The position numbers were made by a program, and so were the translations under genes. Below, piece after piece: positions 33,975 through 46,375 of a stretch of 64,000 nt of DNA (positions within the stretch are counted from its first letter, which is position 1; each line of letters opens with the position of its first letter). The stretch covers positions 8,167,154 to 8,231,153 of the forward strand of contig ML664157.1 of the NCBI GenBank assembly GCA_007570785.1, in the 5' to 3' direction. The notes beneath the pieces are model-generated. The model was not told where the DNA came from. It worked only from the letters and a program-made list of their open reading frames with translations, and searched no databases. This DNA comes from Antilocapra americana. Lineage: Eukaryota > Chordata > Mammalia > Artiodactyla > Antilocapridae.

Positions 33975-34935
33975 CAAACTATTGTAAATCATTTAGGAGA
34001 GAAGTTACATTTGCAGTTCTTTATTTTAGAAATCTAACTTTAACCTTTGTGTGAAAGAAAGTGTGGAGACAGGAGAGATTCTGGAAGAGCATTTGGGAAA
34101 CATTTGGGAAGTATGGGAGCTGAGAGTGACAGCCTGCATCAGAGGATGGGGAAGTGAACATGACGTCAAGCTCGTTCTCCTGGAGAGCAGGAGGGTGGTG
34201 GGTGTTACCAGTGACTCAGACAGGAAACATCTGAGAAGGACCTGGTTTAGGGAGGTGAGAACTGAGACCATCTGTGTCCACATGACTTAGACTAGACTGC
34301 ATACCACCTATGTCAACATGATAGAGTTCTTTGTTCCGGGAAAACCTTTCCAGAGAAAGATAAGGCTGTAAAGCAAAAAATAGCTCCACCAATTGTTTTA
34401 GGAAATTCCTGAAGATAAATTTATTAAAGATAAGAAGCTGTTCACCTGAGTAAACAGCCCACTTATCAAGTAAAAGTTTGCTTATCAAGACGTCCTTAGG
34501 GAGATTTTGTGCAACCCCAATTAGTTCTGTCTTGGGGAAACGAACTTATATCATCTAAGCATAGAAGCCAAAATTCTGTAAATATTCCTCTTCCAAGACA
34601 CTGCTAAGACCCTATCAGATTCATGGTCTTTTCTTGCTGCAACAGGCACAAGCTAGGTTTTGCTTTATTAACAGACTGTGTGGTGGTAATTTGGGGCATT
34701 CAATGGAGGGGCTATGATGAGTGAAGTGTGGGGCACATTTGATTTGAAAGATATATGGGGTGTGAGCAGGCACTTGAATATTTCAATAGAGAGCTAGAGA
34801 GATGATGAAGATGATATTTGATAAGGCTTCCAATAAATCAGAATCATGCATTCAGATGGTTTCACTTCAAAATGTTGTAATCTAATAATGGCTACTTTTT
34901 TTTGTCACTTCCCACATCAAATTTTCACTACCACC
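33975..34935. other. Unique intergenic DNA
   Basis: No repeat family recognised. Overlapping frames on both strands at 34026-34488 show no domain and are probably chance. Confidence 0.4.
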
Positions 34936-34939
34936 TTTT

Positions 34940-35310
34940 CCCACTGTGTAAAGGCCTGTCACACTGAGATCATTATCAGTTTCATGCATTGGCTCATGTT
35001 GCTTCCTCTGCCTGAAATTATTTTCCCTTCCTTCCTTCCTAAGGTTTAAGTCTGTCAGGGCCAGCAGCCTCCTTCCAGCCCCTGAAGCCTTCTCAGAGTT
35101 GCCTTTAATTCTCAGGGTTTATTCCTTCACTGTCTCTCTTCCATATTGCATCAGCTGCTCTCCAATCTATTCCCAGTGTTTGTTTTGTATTCTTGGGCAC
35201 ACTGAAATCACTTTTAAACAGTGAGATCAGTTATACTTTGTTATTGCTTCTAGCCCTTATATTATGCCTGAACATGTTGCAAACCTTCAATGAATATGCC
35301 TAAATGTACT
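34940..35310 (+). mobile_element. L2 LINE fragment (ancient)
   Basis: GTTGCTTCCTCTGCCTGAAA, CAGCCCCTGAAGCCTTCTCA and AACCTTCAATGAATATG resemble the sense L2 3' portion. A (TTCC)n run at 35026-35039 is embedded. Confidence 0.55.
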
Positions 35311-35619
35311 GATTTAAACTCAGAAAAGTTAAGAGGAAGTTGAAACATGTCTGACTCACCAAAAAAAAAAAAGTTTAATTAGCAATTAGCTAGTTAATAA
35401 TCATTAACTTGATTGTGCATTTATCTGATACAAGCTTAAACTATAAGCAACTAGGGAAGAACGAGAAGGAAATCAGAAATTTTATTAGAGTAAAGACCTA
35501 AAAGATGCAACTTTTTCCATTTGTTTCTAAAAGGAAGATATTGAATATTTCATATCAGAAATATATGAATATATTTGGAAACACTACATGTGCATGTATG
35601 CTCAGTCCCTCAACTATAT

Positions 35620-35828
35620 GTATGCTAAGTCACTTCAGTCGTGTCTGACTTTTTGCGACCCTGTTGATTGTAGCCTGCCAGGCTCCTCTGTCCATGGTAT
35701 TCCCCATGCAAGAATACTGGAGTGAGTTGCCATGCCCTTCTCCAGGGGATATTCCTGACCTACAGACTGAACCCACCTCCCTTACATCTCCTGTGCTGGC
35801 AGGCAGGTTCTGTACCACACCAATGTAT
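35620..35828 (-). mobile_element. Bov-tA SINE (reverse)
   Basis: ATGCTAAGTCACTTCAGTCG through CCATGCAAGAATACTGGAGT to TGCTGGCAGGCAGGTTCTGT in reverse. The left flank contains extra GTATGCTCAGT/GTATGCTAAGT text, which looks like a small local duplication of the SINE's 3' end. Confidence 0.9.
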
Positions 35829-35829
35829 A

Positions 35830-37680
35830 TGTCTGGGAGGACATGGACCCATATGTTTCAGTGGTTAGCTTAGGTGTAATAACAACAGGAGAAAGGATTA
35901 GAGGAATTTTTTTTTCCTTTACTTTGATCTTAATGATTTATTTAATTGATTGGGGAGCAAACTGGTATTTGTTGGGCACTAAAACAAAGTTGAACAAAAT
36001 TTTAAATTATCAGTGTGCATTGTCCAAGTTTTCATATGAAGTGTTAGAAAGAAACTGGCTCAGAAATTCATCCTCTAAAGAATGCAGTGAGAGACATGCA
36101 CTTACTGTTTTGAACAAGACTGTGTAGTTAATTCCCTGGTCTAGTATACCAGAATTTTTATTTCTGAAGCTATCAACCCAGATGTTAATTATAATAATGA
36201 ACTGAATCTATTGACTCTCCTCAAATGCCTATTCTACTGAAACAAACCAGGAAATCTTTTTTATTGAGGGTTGTGGTAATCAAACAAGGACAAGATTTGA
36301 TATAAACTTGAGAACTTCATATTTACAATTTAATAATCTTGCTCATTATTTTATATCTGGTATCATCCAAAATACCCAAGGTATATCAGTAAAACCGAAT
36401 TATTTGGGGACCTGAGATTAATGTGCACACACTTCTCATTCAGTGCTTGTTTGATTGGCACATCTATCCAAATGTTTATGGGTCAGAAGCCAATATGAAC
36501 AGCAATTACCAAATATGAACTTGGACACACCATTACAATTTGGACTTTTCCCCCTGAATATCCCTCTCACCATCTTTCTTCCCCACCCAATCACTTTTTT
36601 TTTTAAATTTTGAGCTCCTTTACTAGCTAACTTTTTTTCCCCCTGACTAATAGGAAATGTCTTGGATGAGCCTAACTAATTCCGAAACGATATCTATAAT
36701 CCTTTAGTCACTTTAAGAGGTAAATGAATAGAGAGGCATTTCGAAAAAAAATTAAAGAAAAAAAGAAAAAAGGTCTGGTGACAGAATGTATTAAGCTAGT
36801 GTCCTGCAATTAGAAACGCTTTCTACCATCCTCACACCCCAGTGATGTGTAAGAGCAAAATCATTATTCTGAAACAGCCACATCAGATGGTACATTGGTT
36901 TATCTATTTCTTGACCGGCTAGACCATTAATGTCATGTCAATAGGGAAAAGTTCGTCTGTACATATAGGTGGTGTCATATTGGCTATTGATCCTGTATTT
37001 CTTATGATCTATTTCTTTGTCTTTAACAATTTTTCTAAATTATTTTAGGGACACAATTGTGTGTATTCATTAAGGTCTGTGCCTAAAGTTATAAATAAAA
37101 TAGAAAAGCAACTTGCAGAAAATTAGAAATAGATATATATACAATACTGTGAATTTTCATTCTCTGCTTTATGTCAGTCTAGTTTGCCTTATGGTGAAAT
37201 AATCCATAATTAAACTTCACTACAATATAAATGTTAGCAAAATGGACTGTCGTAGTCAATCAGTGTTTAGAAAAAATTAGTCAAATCCAATTCCTTTCTG
37301 TAATGAACTTCTTCATGCACTGCTAGCTCACGCATCAGCTCTACATGAAACTGGGCAGGTAATTTGGAGAAGCCCATGGCTAGTTAGAGGAATCTTCTCA
37401 CTCTGTGCTAGAAAGATTTGAAGTTAAGAATCAGGTACAATATTAACTAAGGGAGAAATCCACACATTTGGTAACTTCTAGAAAAGTTCATATAGGTAGT
37501 GTCTGATCTGATTTTAATGGCATTACAGCATAAGATACTTGTATGGCAATGAAAATTAGCATACTAAAAATCACCTTTCAGGACCTTTAGAAAGCTCTGT
37601 GTAAACATTTTGTATACCAGAACAAGGCTTGGTCAGCCCAGTCCTTTCAACTATCTATCTGCGAAAGTGTTAAGAAAAAA
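35830..37680. other. Repeat-poor unique block
   Basis: About 1.85 kb, AT-rich, with no family recognised and no gene. A stretch near 36645-36840 holds ATTCCGAAACGATATC and CTGCAATTAGAAACGC, with more CpG than its surroundings. It could be a conserved non-coding element, but nothing in one sequence proves that. Confidence 0.4.
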
Positions 37681-37684
37681 GCTT

Positions 37685-37830
37685 TATATGCTAAGCCTGA
37701 ATCTGCTGCTTACAAAGCATGTAACCTTAGGCAAGCGTTTAACACCTCAGTGCCTCATGCTCCATCATTTCTTAACTTGGAGCAACACTACACACAGTAG
37801 ACTTTTTCTGAGAAGATCAAACAACTACGC
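37685..37830 (+). mobile_element. MIR SINE fragment
   Basis: TGAATCTGCTGCTTACAAAG, TGTAACCTTAGGCAAGCG and AACACCTCAGTGCCTCATG follow the sense MIR. Confidence 0.65.
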
Positions 37831-38449
37831 ACACACAGACATACAAATAGGAAAAACAGACATTAACAAATACATACTGCATTTATATAAGAGGTAAAAT
37901 TCATCTGTTTAATACAAGAAAGCACTGAATTCTAAGTTGTTCTCAAGGAATTCCCTTAGGCCTTCTGTCTAGTCACCTTTCTGGACCAATTTTCCAAATT
38001 TCCTTCCTTGTCTGCTGCAGATTCCAGGCTTTGAGCTAGTTTTCCTATCCTTTTTGAAAGCTTTTCTGTTTTGAAGCTGCCACTACCCAGTTCATTTCTT
38101 GGACTCTCTTGGATGCCAAGGGTATCAATAAAGTGCAAAACTAATCTCCTTCAGTTCCCCCAAGGGCCCTTGGAGGGCCTTTACTTTACTGCTTAACAGT
38201 TTGGAGGAAACAGACTGAGAATAAAAAAAGGAGGTAAAGTCGGAGAAATTGCAAACTGTAAGTCATTTCTCAATCCATTTAGATAGCTACCTGTTAGAAG
38301 AGGGTAGTTTTTGCATTTCTGAAACCAATTTACCTAGAATTCAGTCTTTGGCCAATGTCATCCACTCCCTGGACACTTACATACATATTATATCTCAATT
38401 TTCACAAACCTTTAAGTGAAATTTAGCAAACCCTATATTTAGAAGACAA
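37831..38449. other. Unique intergenic DNA
   Basis: No gene or clear repeat. The minus-strand frame at 37956-38138 is a 60-codon, Lys/Ser-rich sequence without a recognised domain. Confidence 0.4.
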
Positions 38450-39113
38450 TTGCTTCTTGGCGGGAAAGCTATGGCAAACCTGCTGCTGCGGCTGCTGCTG
38501 AGTCGCTTCAGTCGTGTCCGACTCTGTGCAACCCCATAGACAGCAGCCCACCAGGCTCCTCTGTCCCTGGGATTCCCCAGGCAAGCATACTGGAGTGGAT
38601 TGCCATTTCCTTCTCCAATGGCAAACCTGGACAGCATATTGAAAAGAAGAGACATTCCTTTTCTGACAAAGGTCTGTATAGTCAAGGCTATGGTTTTTCC
38701 ATAGTCACGTCCAGCTGTGAGAACTGGACCATAAAAAAGGGTGAGTGCCAAAGAACTGATGCTTTCGAACTGTGGTGCTGGAGAAGACTCTTGAGAGTCC
38801 CTTGGACAGCAGGGAGATCAAACCAGTTAGCCTTAAAGGAAATCAACCATGAATACTCATTGGAAGGACTGATGCTGAAGCTGAAGCTCCAATACTTTGA
38901 CCACCTGATGCAAAGAGACAGCACATTGGAAAAGACCCCAGTGTTGGGAAAGATTAAGAGCAGAAGGAGCTAAGGGTGACAGAGGATGAGATGGTTGGAT
39001 GGCATCACCAATGCAATGGACATGAACTTGGGCAAACTCCGGGAGGTGGTGAGGGACAGGGAACCTGGACGTGCTGCAATCGCCAGTCGGACACGACTTG
39101 GCGACTGGCCAAC
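38450..39113 (+). mobile_element. BovB LINE fragment carrying a Bov-A2
   Basis: The ORF2 C-terminus starts at CTTCTTGGCGGGAAAGCTAT, is interrupted by a Bov-A2 at 38483-38617, resumes at GACAGCATATTGAAAAG and continues to CGACTGGCCAACAACA. Several stops break the frame. The nesting shows the BovB landed first. Confidence 0.93.
38483..38617 (-). mobile_element. Bov-A2 SINE nested in BovB (reverse)
   Basis: (CTG)n start, then GAGTCGCTTCAGTCGTGTCC, ending TTGCCATTTCCTTCTCCA. A perfect 12-bp duplication of BovB sequence, ATGGCAAACCTG, lies at 38471-38482 and 38618-38629. Confidence 0.95.
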
Positions 39114-39188
39114 AACAATTTATTACAGAATTACTTGTGCCTTTGTTACTACTATATAATTGTTGCAAATATTATTTAATGCTCATTG

Positions 39189-39409
39189 TGTGTGTATGTG
39201 TGTATTCTGACTCTTGTCTGACTCTTTACAACCCCATGGACTGTAGCCCATCGGGCTCCTCTGTCCATGGAATTTTCCAGGCAGGAATACTGGAGCTGGC
39301 TGCCATTTCCTACTCCAGGGGATCTTCACAACCCAGGAATCAAACTTGTGTCTTTGTATCTCCTGCATTGGCAAGTGAATTCTTTACGACTGTGCCACCT
39401 GGGAAGCCC
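39189..39409 (-). mobile_element. Bov-tA SINE (reverse)
   Basis: A (TG)n start, CTTGTCTGACTCTTTACAAC, then GTGCCACCTGGGAAGCCC. The near-perfect duplication AATGCTCATTG at 39178-39188 versus AATGCTCACTG at 39410-39420 marks its ends. Confidence 0.93.
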
Positions 39410-39536
39410 AATGCTCACTGCTACATAGAAATTAAGACAACTACTGGACCACTGTAGATTTTATTATTGATGTTCTAATAGAATATACATGCATTTGTAT
39501 ATCAAATCTGGGTTTTTGATGTCTTTATTACCATAT

Positions 39537-39722
39537 CAGCTTCCCTAGTGGCTCAATGGATAAAGAATCCATCTGCAATGCAGGAGACCAGGGTTCAACT
39601 CCTGAAGTGAGAAGATCCCCTGGAGAAAGGAAAGGCTTCCCACTCCAGTATCCTGGCCTGGAGAATTCCAAGTCCATGGGATCACAAAGAGTTGGACATT
39701 ACTGAGAAACTTTCACTTTCAT
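39537..39722 (+). mobile_element. Bov-tA SINE
   Basis: CAGCTTCCCTAGTGGCTCAA to GAGAAACTTTCACTTTCAT. A perfect 10-bp duplication, ATTACCATAT, lies at 39527-39536 and 39723-39732. A short deletion removes the usual GGACAGAGGAGCCTGG segment. Confidence 0.93.
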
Positions 39723-39732
39723 ATTACCATAT

Positions 39733-40527
39733 AACTGGCCTCCTTTGTAATTTCAAGGATTTTCTTTATGCATATAAAACAGTATAAATTTAATTATTAT
39801 TTCATCTAAATCCCTCATTATTTTGGCTGAAAGTCTGTACTTTGTTTCTTTGGATGTGATATGCTGATGTGTTAGCAATGATATGATGGTGACAGGAAAT
39901 TCCACATGTAGAAATGATACTGAACTCCATTTAACAATGTTAAATGTTTAACAATGGGGTTTGAAGCTAGGAATCTTAAAAGTAAATGATAAAAAGATAA
40001 TTTCATTAAAATCTCAACATTTAACCTTTGAAAACTATTTTTCTAGGGAAAAGGAGAGTAAATCTGTGAAGTAATGAGCTCTGCTACAATTAATTTCTGG
40101 AGTCTAAGAGGCCGAGTACATAATCTATGGTCTGAACACAAAGACACAGCTCATGGAATCTGCTAACTGAACTTCCCACTCTTGGAGGCATCCTGCTGTA
40201 CTATTGACAAGAAACCTGAGTTTTGTCAGGCAGCCATCTGGGCTAGACTTGCTTTACCGTGTTCTTAGGTGTCATGCTTCCCAAATCCACACAGAGTGAT
40301 TTCCCTTTGTTTTGAGCCCATACTGACAGCTGTATGTTGTCACCATGCTTTTTAGAAACAAATCTCTAAGATTTTTAAAGAATCAGAGGATCCCAAAATG
40401 ATGATTTCCTATATGTTTCAAAATTGCTTCAAAGCATTATTAATACTCTTTATGTCCAAACCATGGCTAGTAAGTAAGCTTTAGAAGGAATATGCTCACA
40501 GTTACTGCAACAAGATGAAATTTACTG
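39733..40527. other. Unique intergenic DNA
   Basis: No gene and no repeat recognised. Confidence 0.4.
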
Positions 40528-40539
40528 TTTCTCTCTTAA

Positions 40540-40739
40540 AGTGAAAGAAAGAAAGTGAAGTCACGCAGTGGTGTCTGATTCTTTGTGACCCTATGGACTG
40601 TAGCCTGCCAGGCTCCTCCGGCCATGGGGTTTTTCAGGCAAGAATACTAAAGTGGGTTGCAATTTCCTTCTCCAGGGGATCTTCCCAACTCAGGAATCAA
40701 ACTCAGGTCGCCTACATCTAAGTCACCAGGGAATTCCCA
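40540..40739 (-). mobile_element. Bov-tA SINE (reverse)
   Basis: AGTGAAAGAAAGAAAGTGAA through CTATGGACTGTAGCCTGCC to AGTCACCAGGGAATTCCCA. A perfect 12-bp duplication, TTTCTCTCTTAA, lies at 40528-40539 and 40740-40751. Confidence 0.94.
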
Positions 40740-40751
40740 TTTCTCTCTTAA

Positions 40752-41560
40752 GGAGCTTGCTAATGTAAGATCAACATTATATACCACTTTGCAGAATCCA
40801 AAATGTTTGCTTGCTCATCTTACATTAGAAAACCTTTCACCTGTAGATCTCAAGGTTCTCATTTAAAAACCAACCTGACTACCTGTAAATTTGGCCCAAA
40901 TCTAGAAAGTTCTAAGAAGATAAAGCCAATAATATAGTCGTATAGTCATCTTAGTGAACAGCACGGAGTGCCTCAGATGGCCACAGCTGCAGGTGAAAAA
41001 CTAAAGGCAAACATAATCTCAGTTCTCTGGGATAGTAATTACCTGCCACAGAGAGTATCTTTCAAACCCATGCGATTTATAATCACTTAGAAACATTTAG
41101 GAAAATCAAAGATAGAGGAATAATACTTCAGCATTGTGTACTGACAAATTAATCCTACACAAAGAAACTCTGTCTTTTGGAAGGTGAGCTCTAGCCTCTG
41201 GCATGTCCAGCCTGGTATTAATAGAACTATCTGTTTGCTGGGGCCTTTGACCACCAGAGAATCTAATACTGATTTCTTATGGTGGCTCTGAGTCACGCTA
41301 ATCAATTTTGACCTCCAGACTAACTAGAAAATAAAGGCATTAGCCTGACATCGGGAAGGTTTGGAGACAAAAGATTAGACCAAAGTGGGCAGCCTGCAGT
41401 TGAGCCCCAGTAAAAGCTCTGGGCACCAACAGCTGGAGGGAACCTTTCTGGTTGGCAGTACTCCCTGCATGTTGTTACACATAACGGCCAGGAGGAGGCA
41501 GTGCTGTGCATAACTTTACAAGGAGGGGATGACCAGAAGCTCTGTGTGGAGGCCTCTTGT
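40752..41560. other. Unique intergenic DNA
   Basis: No gene. Minus-strand open frames at 41087-41305 and 41320-41592 have no recognised domain. Confidence 0.4.
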
Positions 41561-41561
41561 G

Positions 41562-41774
41562 TGTGTGTGCTTAGGTGCTCAGCCCCATCCAACTCCTTGT
41601 GACCTCATGGACTGCAGCCTGCCAGGCTCCTCTATCAATGGGGGTTCTCTAGGCAAGAATGCTGGAGTGGGTTGCCATGCCCTTCTCCAGGGGATATTCC
41701 TGACCCAGGGATCAAACCCAGGTCTCCCTTATTGCACTTGGATTCTTTACTATCTGAGCCACCAAGGAAGCCCT
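41562..41774 (-). mobile_element. Bov-tA SINE (reverse)
   Basis: (TG)n, then AGGTGCTCAGCCCCATCCAA, GCAAGAATGCTGGAGTGGG and GAGCCACCAAGGAAGCCC in reverse order. No clear duplication was found. Confidence 0.9.
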
Positions 41775-42187
41775 CCTAGACTCTGCTTAATGTAACTTTC
41801 TTTGGATAATTTTGTCCTGTATACTGTCCCTCTATAATCTTTGTGAGCACAGTGGCTTTCAGTGATTCCTGTGACTCCTTGTACCAAATTATCAAACCTG
41901 AGGGTGGCCATGGGAATCCTGGAATTTGCAGCCAGCTAGTCCTAAGTAAGGGTGGCGACCCTGAATTTTCAGCTAGTGTCTGAAATGAAGGTTCTTGTGA
42001 GAACTATTTCCTCTAACTGTGCAGTGTACTTAACTCTGCATAGTGATTAAGAAAGAATCCAAAATTTAGGATTTTATACAGTTGTAACATTTAGCTTATG
42101 AGAGTCACAGCTTGTAATTCCAATTTAAAAGGAGTACTTGAGTTGACTTTTGACTTACGATAACACCTTACTAAGTTTATTAGTTAT
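41775..42187. other. Unique intergenic DNA
   Basis: No gene or repeat recognised. Confidence 0.4.
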
Positions 42188-42189
42188 TG

Positions 42190-42300
42190 CCTGCTGCTGC
42201 TGCTGCTGCTAAATTGCTTCAGTCGTGTCCGACTGTGCGACCCCATAGATAGCAGCCCACCAGGCTCCTCTGTCCCTGGGATTCTCCAGGCAAGAGCACT
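42190..42300 (-). mobile_element. Bov-A2 SINE fragment with (CTG)n (reverse)
   Basis: (CTGCTG)n at 42190-42211, then AAATTGCTTCAGTCGTGTCC and ATTCTCCAGGCAAGAGCACT. The triplet run is the usual Bov-A2 tail and is probably length-variable. Confidence 0.92.
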
Positions 42301-43555
42301 GTAAATCTGCCACATTTTTAACTTTAATATATTAGTTATGAAAGACTTATTTAAATACTAAGAAGATTTTGTGAGTCAGATATTAAAATACTTAGAAATT
42401 ACAAAAGTGATTAAGTTTATGAATGCAGTTTAAATTATTTCAAGACATGAGTATACAGTTTGTAAAAGGCACCAAAATTTACTTAAATATGCCTTAAAAT
42501 TGGCTGCAAAAATTTTGCAGAAGTAAAATAAATTTTTGAACTGAACTTAAAGTCATGAGGACCTAGGTTTTGAACATGCAAATTTAATAAATTGCTTATT
42601 ATATAAAAACATTAAGAGTATTTTCTGTTCTTTTAAGTCTATTAACGGATATTATAAGGCAATTTCTATATTTAGAAAGGGGTTAGCTAAGTGATTATTG
42701 AGTACTAATAAAGTAGGGACAGGACTAATACAGGAAATATTCAGAAAGTTATACATTCCTAATGTCTAATCTATTGCTTTCCTCTTAAAACTTTATCTAC
42801 ATTTGGGAAAACAATATTTATGGTCTTCTCATGTAAAAATAGTCATTAAGTTGTGAAAGAAAATTAGATTTTTAGTTGGTTGACTTATCTCTTGGCCTGA
42901 CTACTACTCTGCTGGATTATGCAGAACTGGTGAAGCCCAAGAAGTTAGAAGGACACAGACTATCAATTAAAATTCTTCGGGCTACAAAAAATCCAATCCA
43001 ACTGGACTAAGCATGAAAGTAACTTAGGGGCTCATGTAACTGAAACTCACAGGCACAGCTGGAATCAAAGACTCACACAATGGCATCAGGACCCATCTCT
43101 CAGTTCTTTATTCTGGGTCAAATTTACCTGTACATTATGAAGGTTGGACCTGTATCCTTCAATGTTTAAAACCAGGAAAAGATAACATGCCTCTCCAGAA
43201 TTATCCAGATGGCATCTCATTGGATCATGTCCCTGTTCCTCCATCAAACAATCACTCTACATAGGTATAAATCTTACCCTCATCTTTGGAGCCAGAGGAG
43301 AGTGAGATCAGGAACTGTGCAGGAAATAAGTAACTGCCCCTGCCACTAGAGGACATTCACCTTGGAGAAAGATGAGTAGATGCTGGATGCAAGTCACTTG
43401 TAACACAGAATGTTTACAAACCCCATAATTCTATTTGCAAGATGTTTCTCTGGTGGAATCTTTTTTTTTTTCTTATTATAAAGCATGTAAGAAATCAAGG
43501 AGTTTGAGCAAGGGTTAGGGGAAAAGCTGATTTCTTTATGGGATTAAATAATGGT
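42301..43555. other. Unique AT-rich DNA
   Basis: No gene or repeat confidently recognised. Confidence 0.4.
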
Positions 43556-44050
43556 GAATATGTTATGGGCCAGGGCTTGGGGGTACAGAGTCAATGATAA
43601 GAAAATAAAGGAGGAGAAAAAGGAGAGAAAGAGACAAATGAATAGAGACATGGGGACCAAGACTCTGATGGAGTAAAGACATTTATTCAGCATAATGTGG
43701 GCATATATATACTGTCTTACATGATAGCCTTTTCAGCAAAAATAAAGATCAAAAATTTTACAACTTATCCAGGAAACATAAGGCTAGAATCCATCTCAAT
43801 GAGAGGGGGTTGTAAAACTCACTTTCCATAACAGAAAGGGAAGAAGGCCATAAATAGTTACTTTTACTTTAAGAATGTATGCATTCCTTTTGTCCCCAGG
43901 AGAGGTATGCCTCTCCACTCATCTCTGAAAACTCAAGGGTTAATAAGGGACATCAGAAAACAGCACACAAAAAGCCTCTTGCCAAATATTCCTTGACACC
44001 AATAGAATCAAAGCAAAAATAATGTTAATTTCTACTTCTGTCTCCAACAG
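43556..44050 (-). mobile_element. Possible LTR-like block
   Basis: A region from TGTTATGGGCCAGGGC (43561) through GACATTTATTCAGCATAATG to CTGTCTCCAACAGG reads like the reverse of an ERV LTR: the TTTATT would be a reversed polyadenylation signal. No target duplication or family match was found, so this is weak. Confidence 0.25.
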
Positions 44051-44198
44051 GAAGCTCTGTGACAAGACAAGCTACTTAGCCTTGCTGTTTTATAGCTTCC
44101 TTACATGTCAGATGAAACTACCACATTCCCGGTTTTAAAGGTGATATGAGAATTGAAAGAGATAATTTGAAAGTCAAAACTCAAAAGGTGTTATTTTA

Positions 44199-44480
44199 TT
44201 TAATTTTTATTTTTGGCTGCACTGGGTATTTTTGTTGCTGTATGAAGGCCTTCTCTAGTTGTGAAAAGTGGAGGCTACTCTTTGTTGAGGCACATGGGCT
44301 TCTCATTGTGGAGGCTTCTTCTATTGCAGAACACAGGCTCTAGGCACATGAGCTCAGTAGCTGTGGCACAAGGACTTGGCTGCCCCATGGCACGTGGGAT
44401 CTTTCCAGACCAGGGATCGAACCCTTGTCCTCTGCATTGGCAGGTGGATTCTTTACCACTGGACCAGCAGGGAAGTCAAA
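44199..44480 (-). mobile_element. CHR-type SINE (reverse)
   Basis: TTTAATTTTTATTTTTGGCT (reversed A-rich tail), then GACCAGGGATCGAACCC (reversed tRNA box-B text) and CACTGGACCAGCAGGGAAGT. A perfect 10-bp duplication, TGTTATTTTA, lies at 44189-44198 and 44481-44490. Confidence 0.9.
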
Positions 44481-44490
44481 TGTTATTTTA

Positions 44491-45550
44491 AAATCACAAA
44501 ATTTTTATACAAATATAAAGTATTAGTAGTAGCAATAGTATTGATGGTACCATTGTTTTAGGTACTGTACTAATTGAAGTTGTGAGATGCAGGCAACAGA
44601 AGCTGTTCTGAACCATTCAAGTAGAAAAGAAATTTAATAGAGAGGGTCATACAGTTTACAGACTTCTGAAGAATCAGGCCTAAAGGCTATATAACTAGGA
44701 GTGGGACGAATTGACTCTAGAGGACTCTAGGCCTGCATGCTGGACACAGGCTCTGTATGTTGTCTTCGCAACGTGAGGTGCTGGAAGCTAGGCCACATGC
44801 TGCTGCTGCTTCTGAAACTTAGCATCTACCTGCCACCAAATTCATCACTTGAATCCCCCTTGCTCTACTTTCTTCACACTACTCTCTACCAGTCAGGCAC
44901 CATATTTTAACGTGTGCCTGGCAGAATCAAGGTCATATACCTTAGCTGCAAGGGAGCCTGGAAAAACAAGTTTATGGCCTTCATCTTAGGAAGTGGGAGT
45001 CATAAGATAAGAAATTGACCAAATATAGGAAAGGGGCTCATGACATTCCAAAGGCACATAAATATCTAATATATGCATAGCATTATTTTAAGTCTTAAAA
45101 ACATTAAAACATTTAATGTCATTGTGCAGATGCAACCTACAGAACTATAGTCATACCAGAACATATACATCTTTCTTCTTACGTTTAGTGTTCTCCATCT
45201 TCTTTATAGAAACTTTGAAGCCAAATTTTTGCCTCATTGTGTTTCTTAAAATCATTTTTTGCTCAAATGAAAATCTCTGGAGTTTATAAATATATCAATC
45301 AACTTGAGTATTTTTCAGAAACTCAAACTCAGATGCCAATGAATTGGTAGAAGTTACTCACTCAACTTTATCCAAGATAGAAACTCATCTTGCAGACCAA
45401 ATATCAGAGATTTTTTTCCAGGAGTCCCCCGGAACATCACTATATGGAAATCCTGCAGAGATGTTTTGGAGTTTGAACAATACTTGACTTATAGTTCCAT
45501 GACAAGTAGAATTTATTCCTGTTTTTCCAAATTGTGCTCCTGTAAATCTT
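44491..45550. other. Unique intergenic DNA
   Basis: No gene. A CTGCTGCTGCTTCTG run near 44800 is short. The minus-strand frame at 45385-45591 shows no domain. Confidence 0.4.
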
Positions 45551-45558
45551 ATGTTTCT

Positions 45559-46375
45559 AATTTTTAAAATTTTATTGGAGTAGAGTTTCACTCCTTGGAA
45601 GGAAAGTTACGACCAACCTAGATAGCATTTTAAAAAGCAGAGACATTACTTTGTCAACAAAGGTCCATCTAGTCAAGGCTATGGTTTTTCCAGTAGTCAG
45701 GTATGGATGTGAGAGATGGATGGTGAAAAAAGCTGAGCACAGAAGAATAGATGCTTTTGAACTGTGGTGTTGGAGAAGACTCTTGAGAGTCCCTTGGACT
45801 GCAAGGAGATCCAACCAGTCCATCCTAAAGGAGATCAGTCCTGGGTGTTCATTGGAAGGACTGATGTTGAAGCTGAAACTCCAATCCTTTGGCCACCTGA
45901 TACGAAGAGCTGACTCTCTGGAAAAGACCCTGATGCTGGGAAAAATTGAGGGCAGGAGGAGAAGAGGACGACAGAGGATGAGGTGGTTGGATCGCGTCAC
46001 TGACTCAGTGGACATGGGTTTGGGTAGACTCCGGGAGTTGGTGAAGAACAGGGAGGCCTGGTGTGCTGTGATCCATGGGGTCTCAAAGAGTCGAACATAA
46101 CTGAGCGACTGAACTGAGAGTTGCTTTGCAATGTTGTGTCAGTTTCTGTTGTATAGTAAAGTGAATCAGTTATATGTATACATATATCCCCTTTGTTTTA
46201 GATTTCCTCCCCATTTATACCACCACAGAGCCTTGAGCATAGTTCCCTGTGCTGCACAGTAGGTTCTCATTAGTTATCTATTTTATACATAGTAGTTTAC
46301 ATATGTTAATACCAATCTCCCAGTTCATCCCACCCCTCCCTACCCTCCTTAGTAACCATAAGTTTGTTTTCTTTG
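45559..46375 (-). mobile_element. Older L1 3' UTR split by a BovB (reverse)
   Basis: The left part is TTTTTAAAATTTTATTGGAG (45561-45580). The right part resumes at GTTGCTTTGCAATGTTGTG and continues through TAGTTATCTATTTTATACAT to CACCCCTCCCTACCCTCC. Together they make the reverse L1 3' UTR, interrupted at 45588-46116. Confidence 0.88.
45588..46116 (+). mobile_element. BovB LINE fragment nested in L1
   Basis: The BovB ORF2 C-terminus is open from about 45651 to 46100 (149 codons), the cleanest such frame in the window. The 3' UTR follows, ending GAGCGACTGAACTG. The target is the L1 3' UTR; AGAGTT at 45582-45587 and 46117-46122 is the probable duplication. About 0.53 kb of a roughly 3-kb LINE is left and there is no reverse-transcriptase core, so it is inactive. 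Low decay suggests a fairly recent insertion. Confidence 0.94.

Noticed and set aside
45651..46100. 149-codon frame as a host gene
   Set aside because: It is the C-terminus of BovB ORF2 inside a LINE fragment; other copies here share it.
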